From: Sclerurus mexicanus
Taxonomy: Eukaryota > Chordata > Aves > Passeriformes > Furnariidae
Reading direction: 5' to 3'
DNA length: 64,000 nt
Assembly (NCBI GenBank): GCA_013396755.1
Contig: VWZF01003842.1
Span: 680,711 to 744,710 of the forward strand
Shown: one piece after another, positions 10,346 through 24,152 of the stretch
How positions within the stretch are numbered: the first letter of the stretch is position 1
How the letters are laid out: each line of letters starts with the position of its first letter
Made by a program: the position numbers and the translations under genes
Notes under the pieces: generated by a model
What the model was told of the DNA's origin: nothing
Databases searched by the model: none
What the model saw: only the letters and a program-made list of their open reading frames with translations

Positions 10346-13300
10346 CTCCCTTCGTCCTGCAAATGCTAAGTCCCTATCGCTTTACACAGTAGGCAGACAA
10401 TTACCCTCTGGACTTTGAAAGAAAAGGAACGTTGATGAACACATACCTCTGCTAAGCAGCACTTTCATTTTAAAGAAAACGCTCTCCCACTTTCACACCC
10501 AACAGGCACAGCCCAGGTGGTAGCCTGCTTGCTTTCAAGGTCTCACCAAAAAGTAGAAAAGGCAGCCCAGAGCCCTGCCTACATAGCTTTGGGCTCTCCA
10601 GCTGAGCATTTTAACAACTCGACTGTGGCCACAGCAGCCTGGAGCATGACGTACCCAGCCACAGCAGATGAGGTTGAAAGGAAATCCACAGGTTTCTCCA
10701 GTTCTCTTTCTCAGCTATTTTTAGCTCTTTTCTCAGCTATCTTCAGACAGCCTTTGGCCACCCTGCCACATCAGAGTAGAGCTTGAATCCAGGTTTTAAG
10801 TTCCAAGCGAGGTGGCCCTGATGGTAAGAAACATAGCCCAGCTTGCTCAGCGTGGGCTGAGGTAGTCGATGTACACAGGTTTTGTGGCACAGGATCAATG
10901 GCAGCTGCCAACCTGTGTCACTCTGGCCACCAAGCAGCCATGGGCTGGTTATGGATCTGAGCCACTCACACTGCAGGCAAGGCTGAAGGTGGACGTGAAG
11001 GTGCACTTGCCTGAAGGTGGGAACAAGACCACCAGGCAGAGCAATGCCCCATCACTCCTGGACAAATGGAAGCAAAAATGTTAACCATCCCATGAGACAA
11101 GCCCCTGGAAAACACCTTTCGTGACTGCCTCTCACTAGTCCCGGTGAGAGGCACACAGAGGGAGGGGGCTGCACATCACAGCCGGCAGGCAAAGAGTCCT
11201 TTACAGGGACGCCCCTGAACTATTATTACCATCACTCTTGTTCTTTACAAAGCCTTCAGATAGCTTTCCAAGATGGTATTTTTGTGACCAGACAAAGGTC
11301 AGAGTCTCTGCTATGATAAATCAGGCCTGATTCGCAGGCAGGTTCAGCTGACAGAGTCATCTGACCGGCGCAGCTGTGCACAGACCCTGAACCAGTTCCC
11401 TTCTTGTGTCTCTGTCAGGCTGGGCACGAAGCTCAGACATCTGCTAGTTCCTGAATTACAGTGTGCAGGCAATAACGGACGTGCCCTGCTCAGGAAAGCT
11501 TGTGTTTATTATTTTCCAAGCTTTGCATCAACTACACACACAACCAGACCGCAGCGTCCGGTCACCAAATCTGCTGTGTGCAGCTGCCTTGGCTGCTAAA
11601 ATGAATGGTGACTTAGTAAGCCTGTGGCTTCCCTAGGAAAAAAAAAAAAAAGGAAAAAAATTGCATTTCCCCTTTTCTGTTGCCAAATCCTTCCCTTCGA
11701 GAAACTACGCAGTGTCCTGCTAAGTAGCCTCGCACCTGTAAGGGGGGCAGCAGGCACAGCCATATCGCCCACAGTCCACAGCTCTGCTAATGTCCAGAAG
11801 AAATGCTTGGGGATGGTTCACAACCACCTGGTGAGGGCCACCCCGTGCAAGTGTTCCCCAGGTTTTGGGGGCATTGATGTAAACCATGAGCCAGTGCAAG
11901 GACAGCTGGCCCCACACCACTTCCCACCACATCTCCCAGGTGTCGCACTGAGCACCAGCACAACTGGATCGTGCTATTACGCCAGCCTGGGCACCAGTGC
12001 AGCCTTGCCCATTCTCCTGCCCCTGTGCCTGCCTACTGAGGGGCATTTTGCGCTTCTCCCCTGTGCAGCCCTGCTGAACGGCTCTGAATCATCCCCTGAA
12101 CCAGCAGACAGGAAACTGCAGCTGCCAGGCCCCCAGCAAGCTGCGTGGAACGCCAGGGTGCCTCTCCAGACTCAAAAATGCCAACTTTGGGGAGGGCAGC
12201 AGCTGGGGTCTCCCCATAGCCAACACCAGGGTCCAGGGTAAGCCCCCAGCTCACAGCTGTTGTCCCAGAATGAAGCTGAAATCCCCTTCTGCCCTTCCCC
12301 TGCCAGCACCACCGAGCTGCAGCACTTTGACCTTTTCAGGGAAATCTGCCTGGACGTTTTGGCTCTGCCCCCCTCGCAACCGCAGCAGAGGGGGAGCTGA
12401 GCTGGCCACCTTCCAGGGCTGAGCCCACTGTAAAGGTCAGAGAGGCACAGCCTGCCCCACCACTCAGCGGCTGCCAGGCCTGTCAACTGAGCTGTTATCC
12501 TGCCATGACTACAGCTGCCATCGCTTCTTGGAAAGGGTACCAGCGCGATCCTGTTATTATAACAGTTTGGAGATCGCATGGGCGTGGTCTCGGATGGGCT
12601 CTCAGAAGCGGGCAGGGTGCTCTGCGCTGGCTCCTTCCCAGGGAAAACTGAGAAGGGTCTGCACAAGAAGCTGTTTTTAGGGCTGATGGCTTCTCAGAGC
12701 TACCTGCTCCCACACTCAAAGGGTCAGGCCTTGTGCTCCACATAAGCCATTTGTGTCTGCTTGAAAGAAACAGTAAAAATCCCCAGAGACTCAGAAATCG
12801 TAAAGACACAGCAAAAAACCTGACGACTTCAAGCCTGCGAGTATCTCTCCCAACCATACACAAATTTCTTCCACATTTTACAAGTTTTGAAGAGTATGTG
12901 TATACGCTTTGTAAGTCAGCGAGCCTGACCCTGAAGCCATCCAAAACTCATGATCAAAAACTTCTGAGTGTTTGAGGTGCAGGTGACATCATTCTCCAAA
13001 GGCTTCCTTCATCTAAGTCAAAAAAAAAGCAGGAATTTTTGAAGCAGAATAACAGAAGCCCTGAAAACTTGCTTTCTGTGCTAGGAAACACAATGCATAA
13101 TGGGGACACACACAATCCCCTCAGTATAAGTGAGAAGAAAAGCAGCCCCCATTTTCTGTACTTACAGGACTAAAATGACATGCAGACAAAACCCCCATCA
13201 CCTGTGATGTTTGAGTGTTCAGAAACAAAATCTGTCCCATAGCCTTTTGTCTACCCTCCTGCACCTCTGCATCCAGTCTGGGGACCAGCTGAGGGGGTGC

Positions 13301-16300
13301 TGCTGCCCAAGTGCTTCTGCAATGCCCCTCACTGTAGTGCCCATGGGTCCTTCAAGGACAACAAGATCCCTCTGATCCCCATCATACCCCTGTTAGGTAC
13401 AGCAATGTAGTGACCCCCATTTGAAGCAGAGAACTGAAGACAAACATCTGAATAGCTCGCTTTGGGGCAACTGTAGTGGTTCCCATCCCACCTATCTGCC
13501 TTGTCCAGGCACTGTAGGTTTCTGCCAACACTGCTGAACTGCTGTGGATCATGCTTTGGTGTGTCAAAATTGCCTGGTACCGATTTCAGTGGACTTTAAC
13601 ATCCCAAATGGCAGGGCTCTGGCCACTACCAAGAGAGCTCAGGTTTGCTCCCTTAGCTCACCAACAGTCCTAAGGGCTGAGGCTGTGAGATCAAATCATG
13701 CTGTACAATAGGAGCAGATCTGTAGGGGAAAGCACTTGGGACTGAGCATATGACATCCATGTAGCACACATTTTAGGAGGGGTTGCATGAGACTAGCTGC
13801 AGTTTGGCTCAACAAACTGAGCTGGGAAGCAGATGGGGTGTTTCTGGAAAGCATTTTCCAGTTTAGTCTCCTCCACCAGAAACCCAGCCTATGTATTGCG
13901 AGGTCACCCCAAAAAGGTGAACAGAAGTGGGAAGCATGGGAGCAACCAGGATATTTGCTCAAAAGGGCATGCCCAGCCTGAACTGAGCCAGTAACACAGT
14001 CACTTCAAAGTCATTCATCTGCCCTGGGCATGAAAGTTGAAGAGCCCCAAGTGATTTGTATGAGCAACCTGGGTGGACCAGACACCCTGATACAAGGCAC
14101 AAGCACAGAGTGCGCTGACTGAGAAGGCAAAGGAGAGCAAGTATGTTTAGGACAATGTGCTGGCCAATGCTGCAGAGGAGGGTGGACACAGTGACAGCTC
14201 TTGCCTGTGCACACTGGGATCCCGTGGGACAGAACAAGGTTTTTCCTTCCATCCTATCTTATCCCTGCTTCCATTCCCAGCCCACGCTGTGCTCCCACCG
14301 GCTGTGGTGACAGAGGAGGGAGGTGCTCCTCAACCCAGAGCTGAGCGAAGGCCTGGACATGTGGGTGGAGGTGGTGCAGCAGGGGCATCCAGCTCAGCCC
14401 CAGCCTCCTGCGGGAGAAGGCGGTTGGGCGGGTTGGCCTGCAGCCCAGGCAGCTCCAAAAAGGATATGAAACCCCATCATTGTGAAAGCAGGAGGTGACA
14501 GTTCACGCTAAGGCATGGGGCTCCAGGGTGATTTCACAGCTGGCACGAGGCACAGCTTGCTGCGCGCCGCCACTCTGCACCTCCTCAGAGCTCTCTCCCT
14601 GGCACAAGTAGCCACATGAGCCTCCATGAGTGTCATCCCTCTCCATTATCTGGGGCAGCTAACAGCATGGCCAAGACCAGATCTCTTGTTTTGAGATCTA
14701 CTGGACTTGTCATATCTTTGTCTTTATAGGGAAGAATAAAGACAGGAAGAAAAAGGCAAACATTTGTAACTAAAAAGGAGGTGTAAAATCCTGAAGGTGC
14801 CAGGTAGCACTAATGTGGAATTCCATGAAAAAGCAGGGCCATCTCAAACTGCCAGATAAATGCTCATGAAATGTTATTTCTGGACACTGCTTCAGAACTG
14901 ACTTGGAGGGAAGTGTGACATTTACTGAGTCACCTCACCACTTCCTGCAGCACCTGGAGCTTACTTCAAGAGCTCTCATTTAGATACTGAGAATTTGCTC
15001 ACTGTTCAGGCTGAAAATAAGACTATTTTTACTTTCATTTTTTTTCTGCAAAGCTCTGCTGAAGGCATGATCTATGATGCAACAGCCTCCATGTGCAGTT
15101 CACATGGCACAATGAAAGAGCGATTTAAAAGTTGTCAGTCACCTGGTACTTCTCCCAGGAGGTAATCAGCAACACGTAGCTTAGATCCAGTGCCCTTTCC
15201 CTTAGATCCAGTAACAAGCAACAAGACTTTCTTTTTCCAAGCCACCCAAACCATGCTGCATCCTGAACACTGATGGAGGTTTTCACCACTTCCTCTGACT
15301 GCACAACTGGTCTTCTCAGCCTCCAACATATGCTGCAGCAGCTGCATCATGAACTGAAACGATTTTGAAGGACAGCTATGAATCTCTGCCTTTATGAAGA
15401 GTCATTCAGGGTTCCCATGTCCTTGCTTGTTCCTGCCAGAGCCCTCCGGGGATCAGGATGAACAGCCTCAAAGCGCAAGCAACTTCAGAGAAGAGGAATT
15501 GAAAAGAAAAGCTAAATCTAATTTAAAAAAAAATCCAACCAAATACACAAATATTTCTTTAGTTTCACATCTAAATTATTTTTACACATTTCTTCTGCAT
15601 TTAAATATTCCCCTTGCTGGGGACGTAACACTCTGATGAATTCATTGTGTACAAAACCATTTAGGCTTTAAGGCCTCTTGGTTTGATATACAGTTTGTTA
15701 ATAAGGAAAGGACAGATTTTTCCCCCTTGGTATTACAGAATTTACACAACATTTCACATCCAATCCAAAAATATTTGTGGTGTTTCTTTCAAAAGTCTAA
15801 GCTGGATAAAGGATATTTTATCCTTATGAAGACAAAACCTTCATTAAATGCCGTTACGATTGCAAAGGATCAGCCACCTAAACCCAAGTGTCTTTGTTGG
15901 CAGCACATCCATTAAAACAATTCCTCGAACAGGATATGACATGTGAATGTTTAGTCTGTGGAAAAAAAAGAAAAAAGCAAAAAAGAAGCGTCAAATGTCA
16001 AAATGTAGAAATGCCAAAGGTGAAAGAGGAACTGGATTGTTTGCTGTTAGGAATGTCTCCTCTTGCATCACACTGGCCTGTGAGAGCCCCATATGCAGAA
16101 GCACCGTGGAAGTTCTAGGAAAGGATGAAAAACCTTCCTTTCTTGTGAAATACACTGTTTTCTCAGGGATCATCCACTTCAGAGTCAAACAGGAGTAAAA
16201 GTGCAAAGCTGTCTAAGGGGAGCTGTGTCCCCACGTTTTTGTGCCCGTGCACTTTGATGGGAAGGTCCCCAGGACCTGCTGCACAGCGGCTCTGCAGCAC

Positions 16301-17150
16301 AGCAGTGAGAGGGGAAACGGTGCCCACCGAGCAGAGAGTAAACCCACTGGTGCAGACACTGTGTCAATGCTCTTGCTTCAGTGCTTTGGGCAGGCTCTAA
16401 ACTTAAGGGGATAGTTCATTTGTTTTCAATCTCTCCTTGGTTTCTCTAGTCTGGGATATTGACCAAAAGGCACAGAAAAATGCAATGAGGACAATAAACT
16501 GCCTATTAAAAAAAAAATTAATATTGCTGCATTACACCTCCAGGGCCTGGGAGGTTTCACACAGGTACACAACTGGACATTCAGCTCTGAAAAATGAGAC
16601 TGGACAGACTAAAACAAAATCATATTCTTTCCAGCTGGACATATTTTACAGCCTGTCAGTCTGCCACATTAAATGGAAGAGAGGAAAGACCAGTTGGGAC
16701 GTGCACCCAAGATGAGATCTTCTGATCATTCCTTTTTCCCTCTTTCTACTCATAAACACGGGGACTTTGTTCAGCCAGCCTTTGAAAACTCAGTGCAGGC
16801 TGAGGCTGGTTATGAACCAAAACAAGAAGGGGGCTGTTGTGGACAGCCATGCTTGCTTTCTTGTGGGACTTGTCGGAAGAAGAGGCATGCTGTATTTTTA
16901 CTGGAAGGGAAGATTAATCATCTAGGAGATGCAAACACAAGAGAAAACAAATAGTGTCTGTTGAGACACTTCCAGCTGCGGTCCATCCTACCCCTTGACC
17001 AGCATCTGCATGGCCTTGTGGGCAGGCTCAGCACCCAAAGGTCTCCAGGGCTCTAAAACATGTGAAGCTGCAGGGGAACATCTGGTTGCCAGAGACAGGC
17101 ACCTCCTGTGCCACCAAGCAAGATCCTGCACACTGCCACATTCTTCATAA
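10346..17150. other. Intergenic sequence without recognisable gene
   Basis: This long unique stretch has several overlapping open frames on both strands (for example 11624-12241 plus, 12172-12666 minus), none with a recognisable product. It contains an A13 run followed by A7 near 11639-11660, a 12-bp direct repeat at 15180-15212 and a small inverted repeat AGATCTC / GAGATCT at 14679-14699. GC is raised around 11,700-12,700 and 14,270-14,460, but neither reaches clear CpG-island character. Confidence 0.55.
15180..15212 (+). repeat. 12-bp direct repeat CTTAGATCCAGT, two copies
   Basis: The 12-mer occurs at 15180-15191 and again at 15201-15212, separated by nine pyrimidine-rich bases. It may be a small local duplication or a paired binding site. 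Confidence 0.85.
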
Positions 17151-17330
17151 TATTACAAAAAATGTTAATTTATAGCAAATCCTTCCCAATTAAAGACCAT
17201 AAAGCTCTGCAGTTAATCAAGCTGATTAAATGAATTAAACTTGTTAAGAACAGTTTTATCAAAACATTTACATTTCTGCTGAACAGAGATTCATGTGACT
17301 TTGAGCTGCAAAGTACACAGTTGCCATGAG
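17151..17330. promoter_or_regulatory. Candidate AT-rich conserved element
   Basis: TAAT-type cores are dense here: GTTAATTTATAG, CAATTAAAG, a perfect inverted repeat TTAATCA-AGC-TGATTAA at 17213-17229, and GAATTAAAC. The inverted TGATTAA/TTAATCA pair suits homeodomain (PBX/HOX-type) dimers. I see no repeat family or coding frame. Confidence 0.28.
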
Positions 17331-20300
17331 AGGACTAAAAAGAGGATTGGGAGCATTAACCATGTGAAAAATCAAGCCTACCTCTGCCTCTCCCAGCATT
17401 CACTTAAACAAAAGAGCTCCCTGGCCCATTAATTTCATCACTGTGTCAGGTATCTTCTACTTTCTGGAAAGAGAGGCATTGCTTACTCACTGTGGGAGGC
17501 GACACATGAGTCCAAAGGTGGGGAATTCATCCCTGCCTTATGAAACATCTCCAAGCCGAAGTGCTGCAAGAGGTCCTGGGGGAGCAGCACCTCTCACCCA
17601 ATCCATGGTGTATCCCCATAGCACATGTCCAGGTAAAACAATGGCCTCATCTCCTGGGTCGGAGAACACCTATGGAAGAAACACATGTAAGAATACACAA
17701 CACAAACGTTTCCATAGTTGTCTGGAAGATTAAAGTAACACAGCAGGGGATTTTTTATTTACACATAAGTTGGCTCAGCTTCAGTCCCCACAGAGATGGG
17801 TTCAGTAAAGGTTTTAGATGCCTAACTTCTTAATTTAGACACTTGTCTTCAGCTGTTACCCAACTGTGGAGAGGTGTACTGTTGAGAGGTACTTGAAGTT
17901 GCTTCAGTATTCTACATCCTTCAGAAGTAGGCAGAGCAGGCTGGTGCTGACATTTCACTTACCTGTACCACCAGAACCCACCAGCAATGTGTCCACCCAA
18001 AGCCTCACTTGATGGGCCTAAGTTGGGAGCAGACAGACCTGTAATGGCTGGACACAGACTGAGTGAGCATTGAGGCTTTTCTCTGAGCTTATGGAGAGAG
18101 AGGGGCACCCTCTCACAACACTCCACACCTATTTTAGGACAAACAACCTGTGGGGATGGCTGTCTCTCCATTTACTGTAGAGCAAGTCATGATGAGGGGA
18201 CTTACACCAAATGCCTCACTTCTGGACAGCTCAAACGCAACTATTGTCCTCAAATATTCCCAGCAACATAAACATCAACTGGATAACAAACTATGGCCAG
18301 GAACAGGGTGTCTAACCACACAGCAGCAGGTATGTCTGCTTGCCGAAAGCAGTCGTCACAGCTAGTTAGCCCACATGCACACACAAGGCACACACAGTGT
18401 GGGCTTCAGATACTTCTCAAATATTTAGCTCATCTCATTAATGGGTTTTCTTTGCTGCTGGCAGGTAGTTTGAACATAGTACTGTGTGTCTGCCCAGCAC
18501 TGCATCCACAATAATTTCCCACCAAATGAGGATTTAAACAGTGAGAGTGCACAATCCCAACTAAAAAAGGCACTGGGAATAAGCCTTCCTCTTTCTTTCA
18601 GTAAGCATGTTTAGAAGATCTGCAGGTTCAGCATTTTGCAGTGAGTTCTGCTAAGGCAAAGACAAACTTGGCATTGGTGCTACATCATCTGTGCCATATG
18701 CTTTATTCGTCTGAGAGTTGTTTTTCCTGCAGGGGAGGGTGGATTGGCAGGTATGGAAATTCATTAAAAATACTTTGGTTGGTTCTTTGTGCTGGCCACC
18801 ATCTCCATTCTAATTTTTAATTGTCGTGCCCAGAACAATCTCAAAACAAAGACATCCTCTTCTGAAGCACAATAAATGCTCTCCAGAGGAGTGTCTGAAA
18901 CGCCATACTCCTTGGATGAGCCTCTAAACATTACAAGTTGTGGCTGGAGTATTTCTAAAGAGAGTGGTAGAAACCAAGAGACTGATAATAAAAGTAACAC
19001 ATGTTAAGGAACCAAATACACTGACATGCCATGCAACAACCTGGATATTGGCAAAGGTACCATCTGCTTACGTGCAAGCCACTCGCCTGGTTTTGCAACA
19101 ACAGCTTTCTCAGATGATGCTTATACTGAGCTACCTATTCCATTTTTCACTGCTTGTCAGATAAATGTCAGCCTTTTTAATGGGAAGACAGACATTTGAT
19201 TATTTTAGGTTCAGGGATTCTGGCCAATTCCTTCCCAAAAGTGGCTGGGGTTGAATAGCCAAAGAAAATTTATGCATTTAAACTTAATGATGCTTAAACA
19301 CTGCAAGTAAGAACACAGAAACGGACAGAAGCCTCAGGGGTAGCAGAAATCTCCAAGAAAAGGACTTTTCTGTTCAGACAAAGTGCCAGCAGCTCCTGAT
19401 AGAGGCCATTATCAATGTATTTCCATGTTCCGCCCTTTAAAAGTATATATTATTTTCAGTTAAAAAGAAGCCTGTATTCATTCTTGGAGTCCTGTGATGT
19501 TTCTTCACCTAATAGTTTCCAGGTCTCTCCATAGGCTGTAGCAAGTTTTTGTTTATCCACACAAGAAAAAGTTTTGAAAGGTTCAGATCTCAAAAAGCAG
19601 AAAAAACAACTCATGAGCCACAGGCAAGCAGGGTGGGACATTGGGCTCCACAGCTTTGGAGAAGCTTTCAGTTCACTGTGGTTTAATGCAATGGTACTGG
19701 GGAGCTACACAGACAAAACCCTTTGCTTCCCTCCTTTCCCTGTTTATGGGGTTAGGTATAAACGCCATCCTGCTTCCACCTCTAATGCCTGCGGGGCATA
19801 GTCAAAAAGGTTTCATAAGAAAGATGAAATCTGCATAAACATCCTAGTAAATGCTCTTCAGGTAGCCCTTTGGGGTTAGGTGTCATTTGCAGATGAGATT
19901 GAAATTGGGTCCTTTCATGTCCTAATGTACATTGAATATAGAAATGAAATGTCACCTCCACACACAAAGTGCATACACTATTCCAAAGCTTTTACCTGTC
20001 CAGACAATCAGCTCATAAAACCTCTGTGTGAGTTTCAGCAGAATGCGTTAGTGCTGACAGTAAGCAAGGGCTGGGCTTCTCCAGAGGAGCCTTGCTCGCC
20101 CTTTTAATGTCCCTCCCTTTCCATATAACCAAACTGTCAGCCTGCCCAGACCCTACTGCTGTGAATGGAGAGGAATCATTTCCCAACCTGAAGAATCATG
20201 AAAATGTAAAACATTTCTTTTTTTTTTCCTTTTTTTTCAAAAGATTCATTTTGGATCCAGTAATGAGGAAGAGTGCATGAGATTCAGCTTCTAGTTATGA

Positions 20301-23300
20301 TTTCAATGAAACTCACAGAAAATGTTTCTGAAATGGGGGATTGGGAAGGAAAACAGCATCTAACAGCTCCTGCCTAGGACACGGGCAATTCACGGAAACA
20401 TTTGCAAAAATAATCTATGGCAGTTGCTGAAAAGGGCCTAACAAAGGGATAAGAGGGAACAACAAACTAGATGCTGGTTTATAAAAATAAGAGGGTCTTA
20501 TTTTGACCTGAAGAGAGCTGAAGAACATTGTATCACAGAGCAGAAGGGAGATGGCTTCTCTCTGCAATGTGTTGCTGTGCCTGAGCCATCCTTTAAACAG
20601 AGAAAGCAACTGCACGCACTCGTGTGTCAAGGAGACATCATATTGGAAAGAATTCAACAACAAACAGCAATCCAGTAACTAAAGGGAAGATTAAATAACT
20701 AAATAGTACAGTTCGGATAAGTAAATCCGCAAGAGGAATATAAAATCATTTGAAGGTGTCAGCATCAAGGAGAGAGCACTGTTTACACAGCTCTAGATGA
20801 AGCGTAACAAGAAAGAAAAATACCTCTTCCTGCAGAAAGGGAAAATTCAGACTGGCAGTAAGAGTTACTGCTGACTTTCACAGCCCTCTCAACCCCCTAC
20901 CAAAACCTCTATTGGTGTAGAACTTGTCAGGTAAGAATCCAGGACTGCTCACAACCACTATGGCAACACTCTACTGCAAGGTGACCTGCCACACACGCTA
21001 TGCGTGCCACGCAGCAGCAGGGCCAGGGCTAGTGTTCCCATCCTCCTGCATCTCCGCTTCCTGCAGGGAAAGAGACATCCAAAGTGTTTCTCTCATGCTT
21101 TACCATCACTAAGATACCGTTTCTGCTTGGCATTTGATTCAACAGCAAAACACAAAGTACCCGGTAAGCCTGCAAAACAGCCAGCCGGGTCCTGGAGCCT
21201 GCAAATGCCACATTACAAACACAGGTATTTGCCTGTGGCCATCAGCTAAGCGGATGTGTAGAGGCAGGATTTCATGTGCATATGTACGTGTTTTCTGGTG
21301 TGGCCATCCACACAAGCAAAGTTTCTCATCTTCTGCTGTGAGCACTGTCTGCAGATAAAGTTGCTTAACTCTTCGCATTAATGATGGCTCGCTGAAGCTC
21401 AAATACACCATGCTGGATGTCTGCCTCAGGCAGACTCCTTGGCAATTTTTAGATAAAATAATTCAACTGCCTCCTAGAATAAGATTAGAAAGATATATGT
21501 TAGCTTGCTCTGTTCAAATCAAGCGACTAAACGTGTCTGTCTTCACAGGCTGTTACTGATACTTAGCCAGGGAAGGGAGATGTGCCTTCACAAGGGTCCT
21601 AAGTTTTCCCATCTGTGGCCAGGTTATCAGTTATACAAAACTTCACTCTGCACGTGCCTCATGGGGGCTTGTTTGAGTTTGGTAGATAATTTATCAGCGG
21701 ACTCCATCTGTTTCGGTCTTGCCGCAGGCCAGGGACACAGGTGCTGCCTACCATCACCAGTGCTGAGGGCAGGAGTCTGCTGTGGCCCCAAGGTGAAGCA
21801 GGGATCCTCTCATCCTGCACAGCTGCAATTAGGAAGGACAAGGACCTTTCCCCACACAGCCTCCACTCCCCTGCAGAGAACCGGCTGCCTTGGGCATGAA
21901 AAGAGGTAGAGTTGTTGTTCGTAGAAAAAAAATATTTACCTATGCATTTGATCCTGTAGCTAAAAACAGCCCTATCCTGATGCCTGTGCAGATGGGACTC
22001 AGATGGCAAGGGCAGTGTTAAATCAAGCATTTCTAACTGCCCATTGCTTGACCCAACAAGCTTCCCATACTTTCAATCTATGCTGAATTTGTGTCATTTC
22101 CTTGAATTGCAGATTGCAAACTGAAACAAAAATGCAGGAATCCCATCACATGGGATCACACTCACTACTGCATGACTCACTGGCAGGACTGGCTCTGGTT
22201 CTTAGCTGTTAATTCCATCATGCTTGAAAAGCAGAATAACTGGGAATACTGATAGCCCAACAATCTCTGCTGAGAGAGCAGGCAGAACTGATGCATAGCC
22301 TGTGCCAATACCTTCCCCAAATATTTGCTGATAACAGAAAATTACTGTGCTGCAGAAATCCATGGGTTTACTCCGTCCCAGGTTTTGCAGGAAGTATGAT
22401 CCAGTGAGGAGACATACTCCCAAATCTGACTCCTCCTGCCTCTCTCCTGGTCCTTCCAGCCTGTCTTCTGCCTTGGTCCTGCTCCCACACCTACCTCCAC
22501 ACCTGACATCAATTCCCCTTTCCAGGCAGGGAGTCCTCAGCTTTTGTACTGTAGCAGGGCTCCCTCTCTCCTTCCCTCCCTCCCTCGGCCAGGTCCACCC
22601 CTAGTCAACATCAGCCTTCCTGCGTATTTGCCTACATATCAGCAAAGGAGCACATCCAAGAGCATCTCCAGCACTGCAGTGACCCTGCCAGCACAGAAAA
22701 ACACAGAGCTGCTGCTCTGCACCTGCGGCAGGAGGCTGCCTTGTGCCTGCTGCACCATCATTTGTGATTTAGCCGCCAGACTTGAACAAGTTTTCACTGA
22801 GCAAGTGTCTGCAGAGAATTCAGATTTTAACTCTTAAGAAGTTTCTGTTGAGTGTCTGAGATCTGAGGGGTTTTTTTTCTAAGGTTTCTCAGTTCAACTT
22901 TTTATTTCCTTCATGAAAAATAACCAAAGGTGCATTCCTGATATCTGCCAAATTTCAAGCGTCTCCTTCAGAGGCAGAAAGTGCTACAGTTTCTCAACAG
23001 ATCACTTTAAGAACATGTTTGAATATGAAGGAAAAGAATTGTCTCTCTCATCTCTTTTTTGTAAGCAAGCAAAAAAATTTTTGGCTGAAGTTTCCCAGAT
23101 GCATTCAGCCTGAGACAGATACCCAGAGCAGAAAGAAAACCAGCCAAGCAGTAGACAGTTAAAGTTTTCAGAGGTTTACAAGCAACTAAAAACATTTGGT
23201 CTTATAAGAAATGTTGGATAGCCTTAGAAACAGACAGACGCATCAAAGTCATCAAGTACATGTAATTTAAACTGAGCTTCTGCTGAGTCGGAAGTGGAGA

Positions 23301-24115
23301 TGAACAGAAAATGCATGAATTTGGTGGAAAATTCCCCAAATTTGTGACTGCTTTTGTACTTTCTAAGAAGACCATGCTGAAGAGATTTGTTTCCTCTGAA
23401 GGTGCCTGTGCTCCACCATAAGCTGCCTAGGCAGAGACTAAATGAGCCTGGTGGGTGACTCTCCCCCAGAACCTCCACTGGCTTTCCATGATCCCACTCT
23501 GGGACCTGGAGCTGTATGTCCCCATTTTCCCAGCACCTCCAGACCTCTGGGAAAGGCTACTCATTCTGGGAGGGCACCATGGGGATGCAGGTGCCAAGTG
23601 TACCTCTTGCATTGCTCAGTGCTTGGTCAGGAACTAGACACAGAGTGCTGCTGAACTAGGTAGAGGAGCAAGGCCCCCAGCTTTCCAGATTTGCTGTGCA
23701 TTTGTGGATTATTTAGAGCCTGGACTAATGGGCACCCCTAGTGAAGAGTGCTGCCAAACAGAGGGAAAGCTGTGGGTTGTTGTTATTTCTGATCAGGTCA
23801 AGAAGATTGCATTACTTCACAATGATGCTATGGCATGAACTAATGGAGCCTCACCTCACCCCATCTCCCACTCTGTCACTCTGTGGAACATTTCCATCTC
23901 TACATCACACACACACAGGCCCTCCCTGCACAGGGCCATCCCACCAGTACTCACCCTGGCACCATACCCATATCAGGCCACTCTTGCTCAGGAAGCATCT
24001 GTGCATCCTGTGCAATTCCCTGCCACCCCATTTTCAAAGCACAGGCAAAACCTATTCCCCATTTGCTTATGCAGACATGAATAGGAGGCAGGTGGCAGGT
24101 CTACAGGTAGATGGG
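17331..24115. other. Intergenic sequence without recognisable gene
   Basis: This is unique sequence of mixed composition. A strong minus-strand donor-like string (CAG|GTAAGTGA) ends at 17962, but no matching acceptor or recognisable exon goes with it. A T-rich tract lies at about 20217-20238 and a pyrimidine tract at about 22559-22585. No RNA gene or mobile element is recognisable. Confidence 0.55.
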
Positions 24116-24152
24116 CTCCTTCCTTCCTTCCTTCCCTCCCTCCCTCCCTCCC
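24116..24152 (+). repeat. (CCTT)n/(CCCT)n polypyrimidine tract
   Basis: The run is 37 uninterrupted pyrimidines made of TTCC units passing into TCCC units. Minus-strand open frames reading GGREGGREGRKEG across it are artefacts of this repeat. Long homopyrimidine mirror-like tracts can form triplex DNA. Confidence 0.92.

Noticed and set aside
11624..12241. Plus-strand open frame of 205 codons
   Set aside because: It begins at an A-rich tract, overlaps minus-strand frames, and resembles no protein I know.
17959..18171. Minus-strand frame ending at a strong donor CAG|GTAAGTGA
   Set aside because: No upstream acceptor of comparable quality. About 30 GTAAGT strings are expected by chance in the window.
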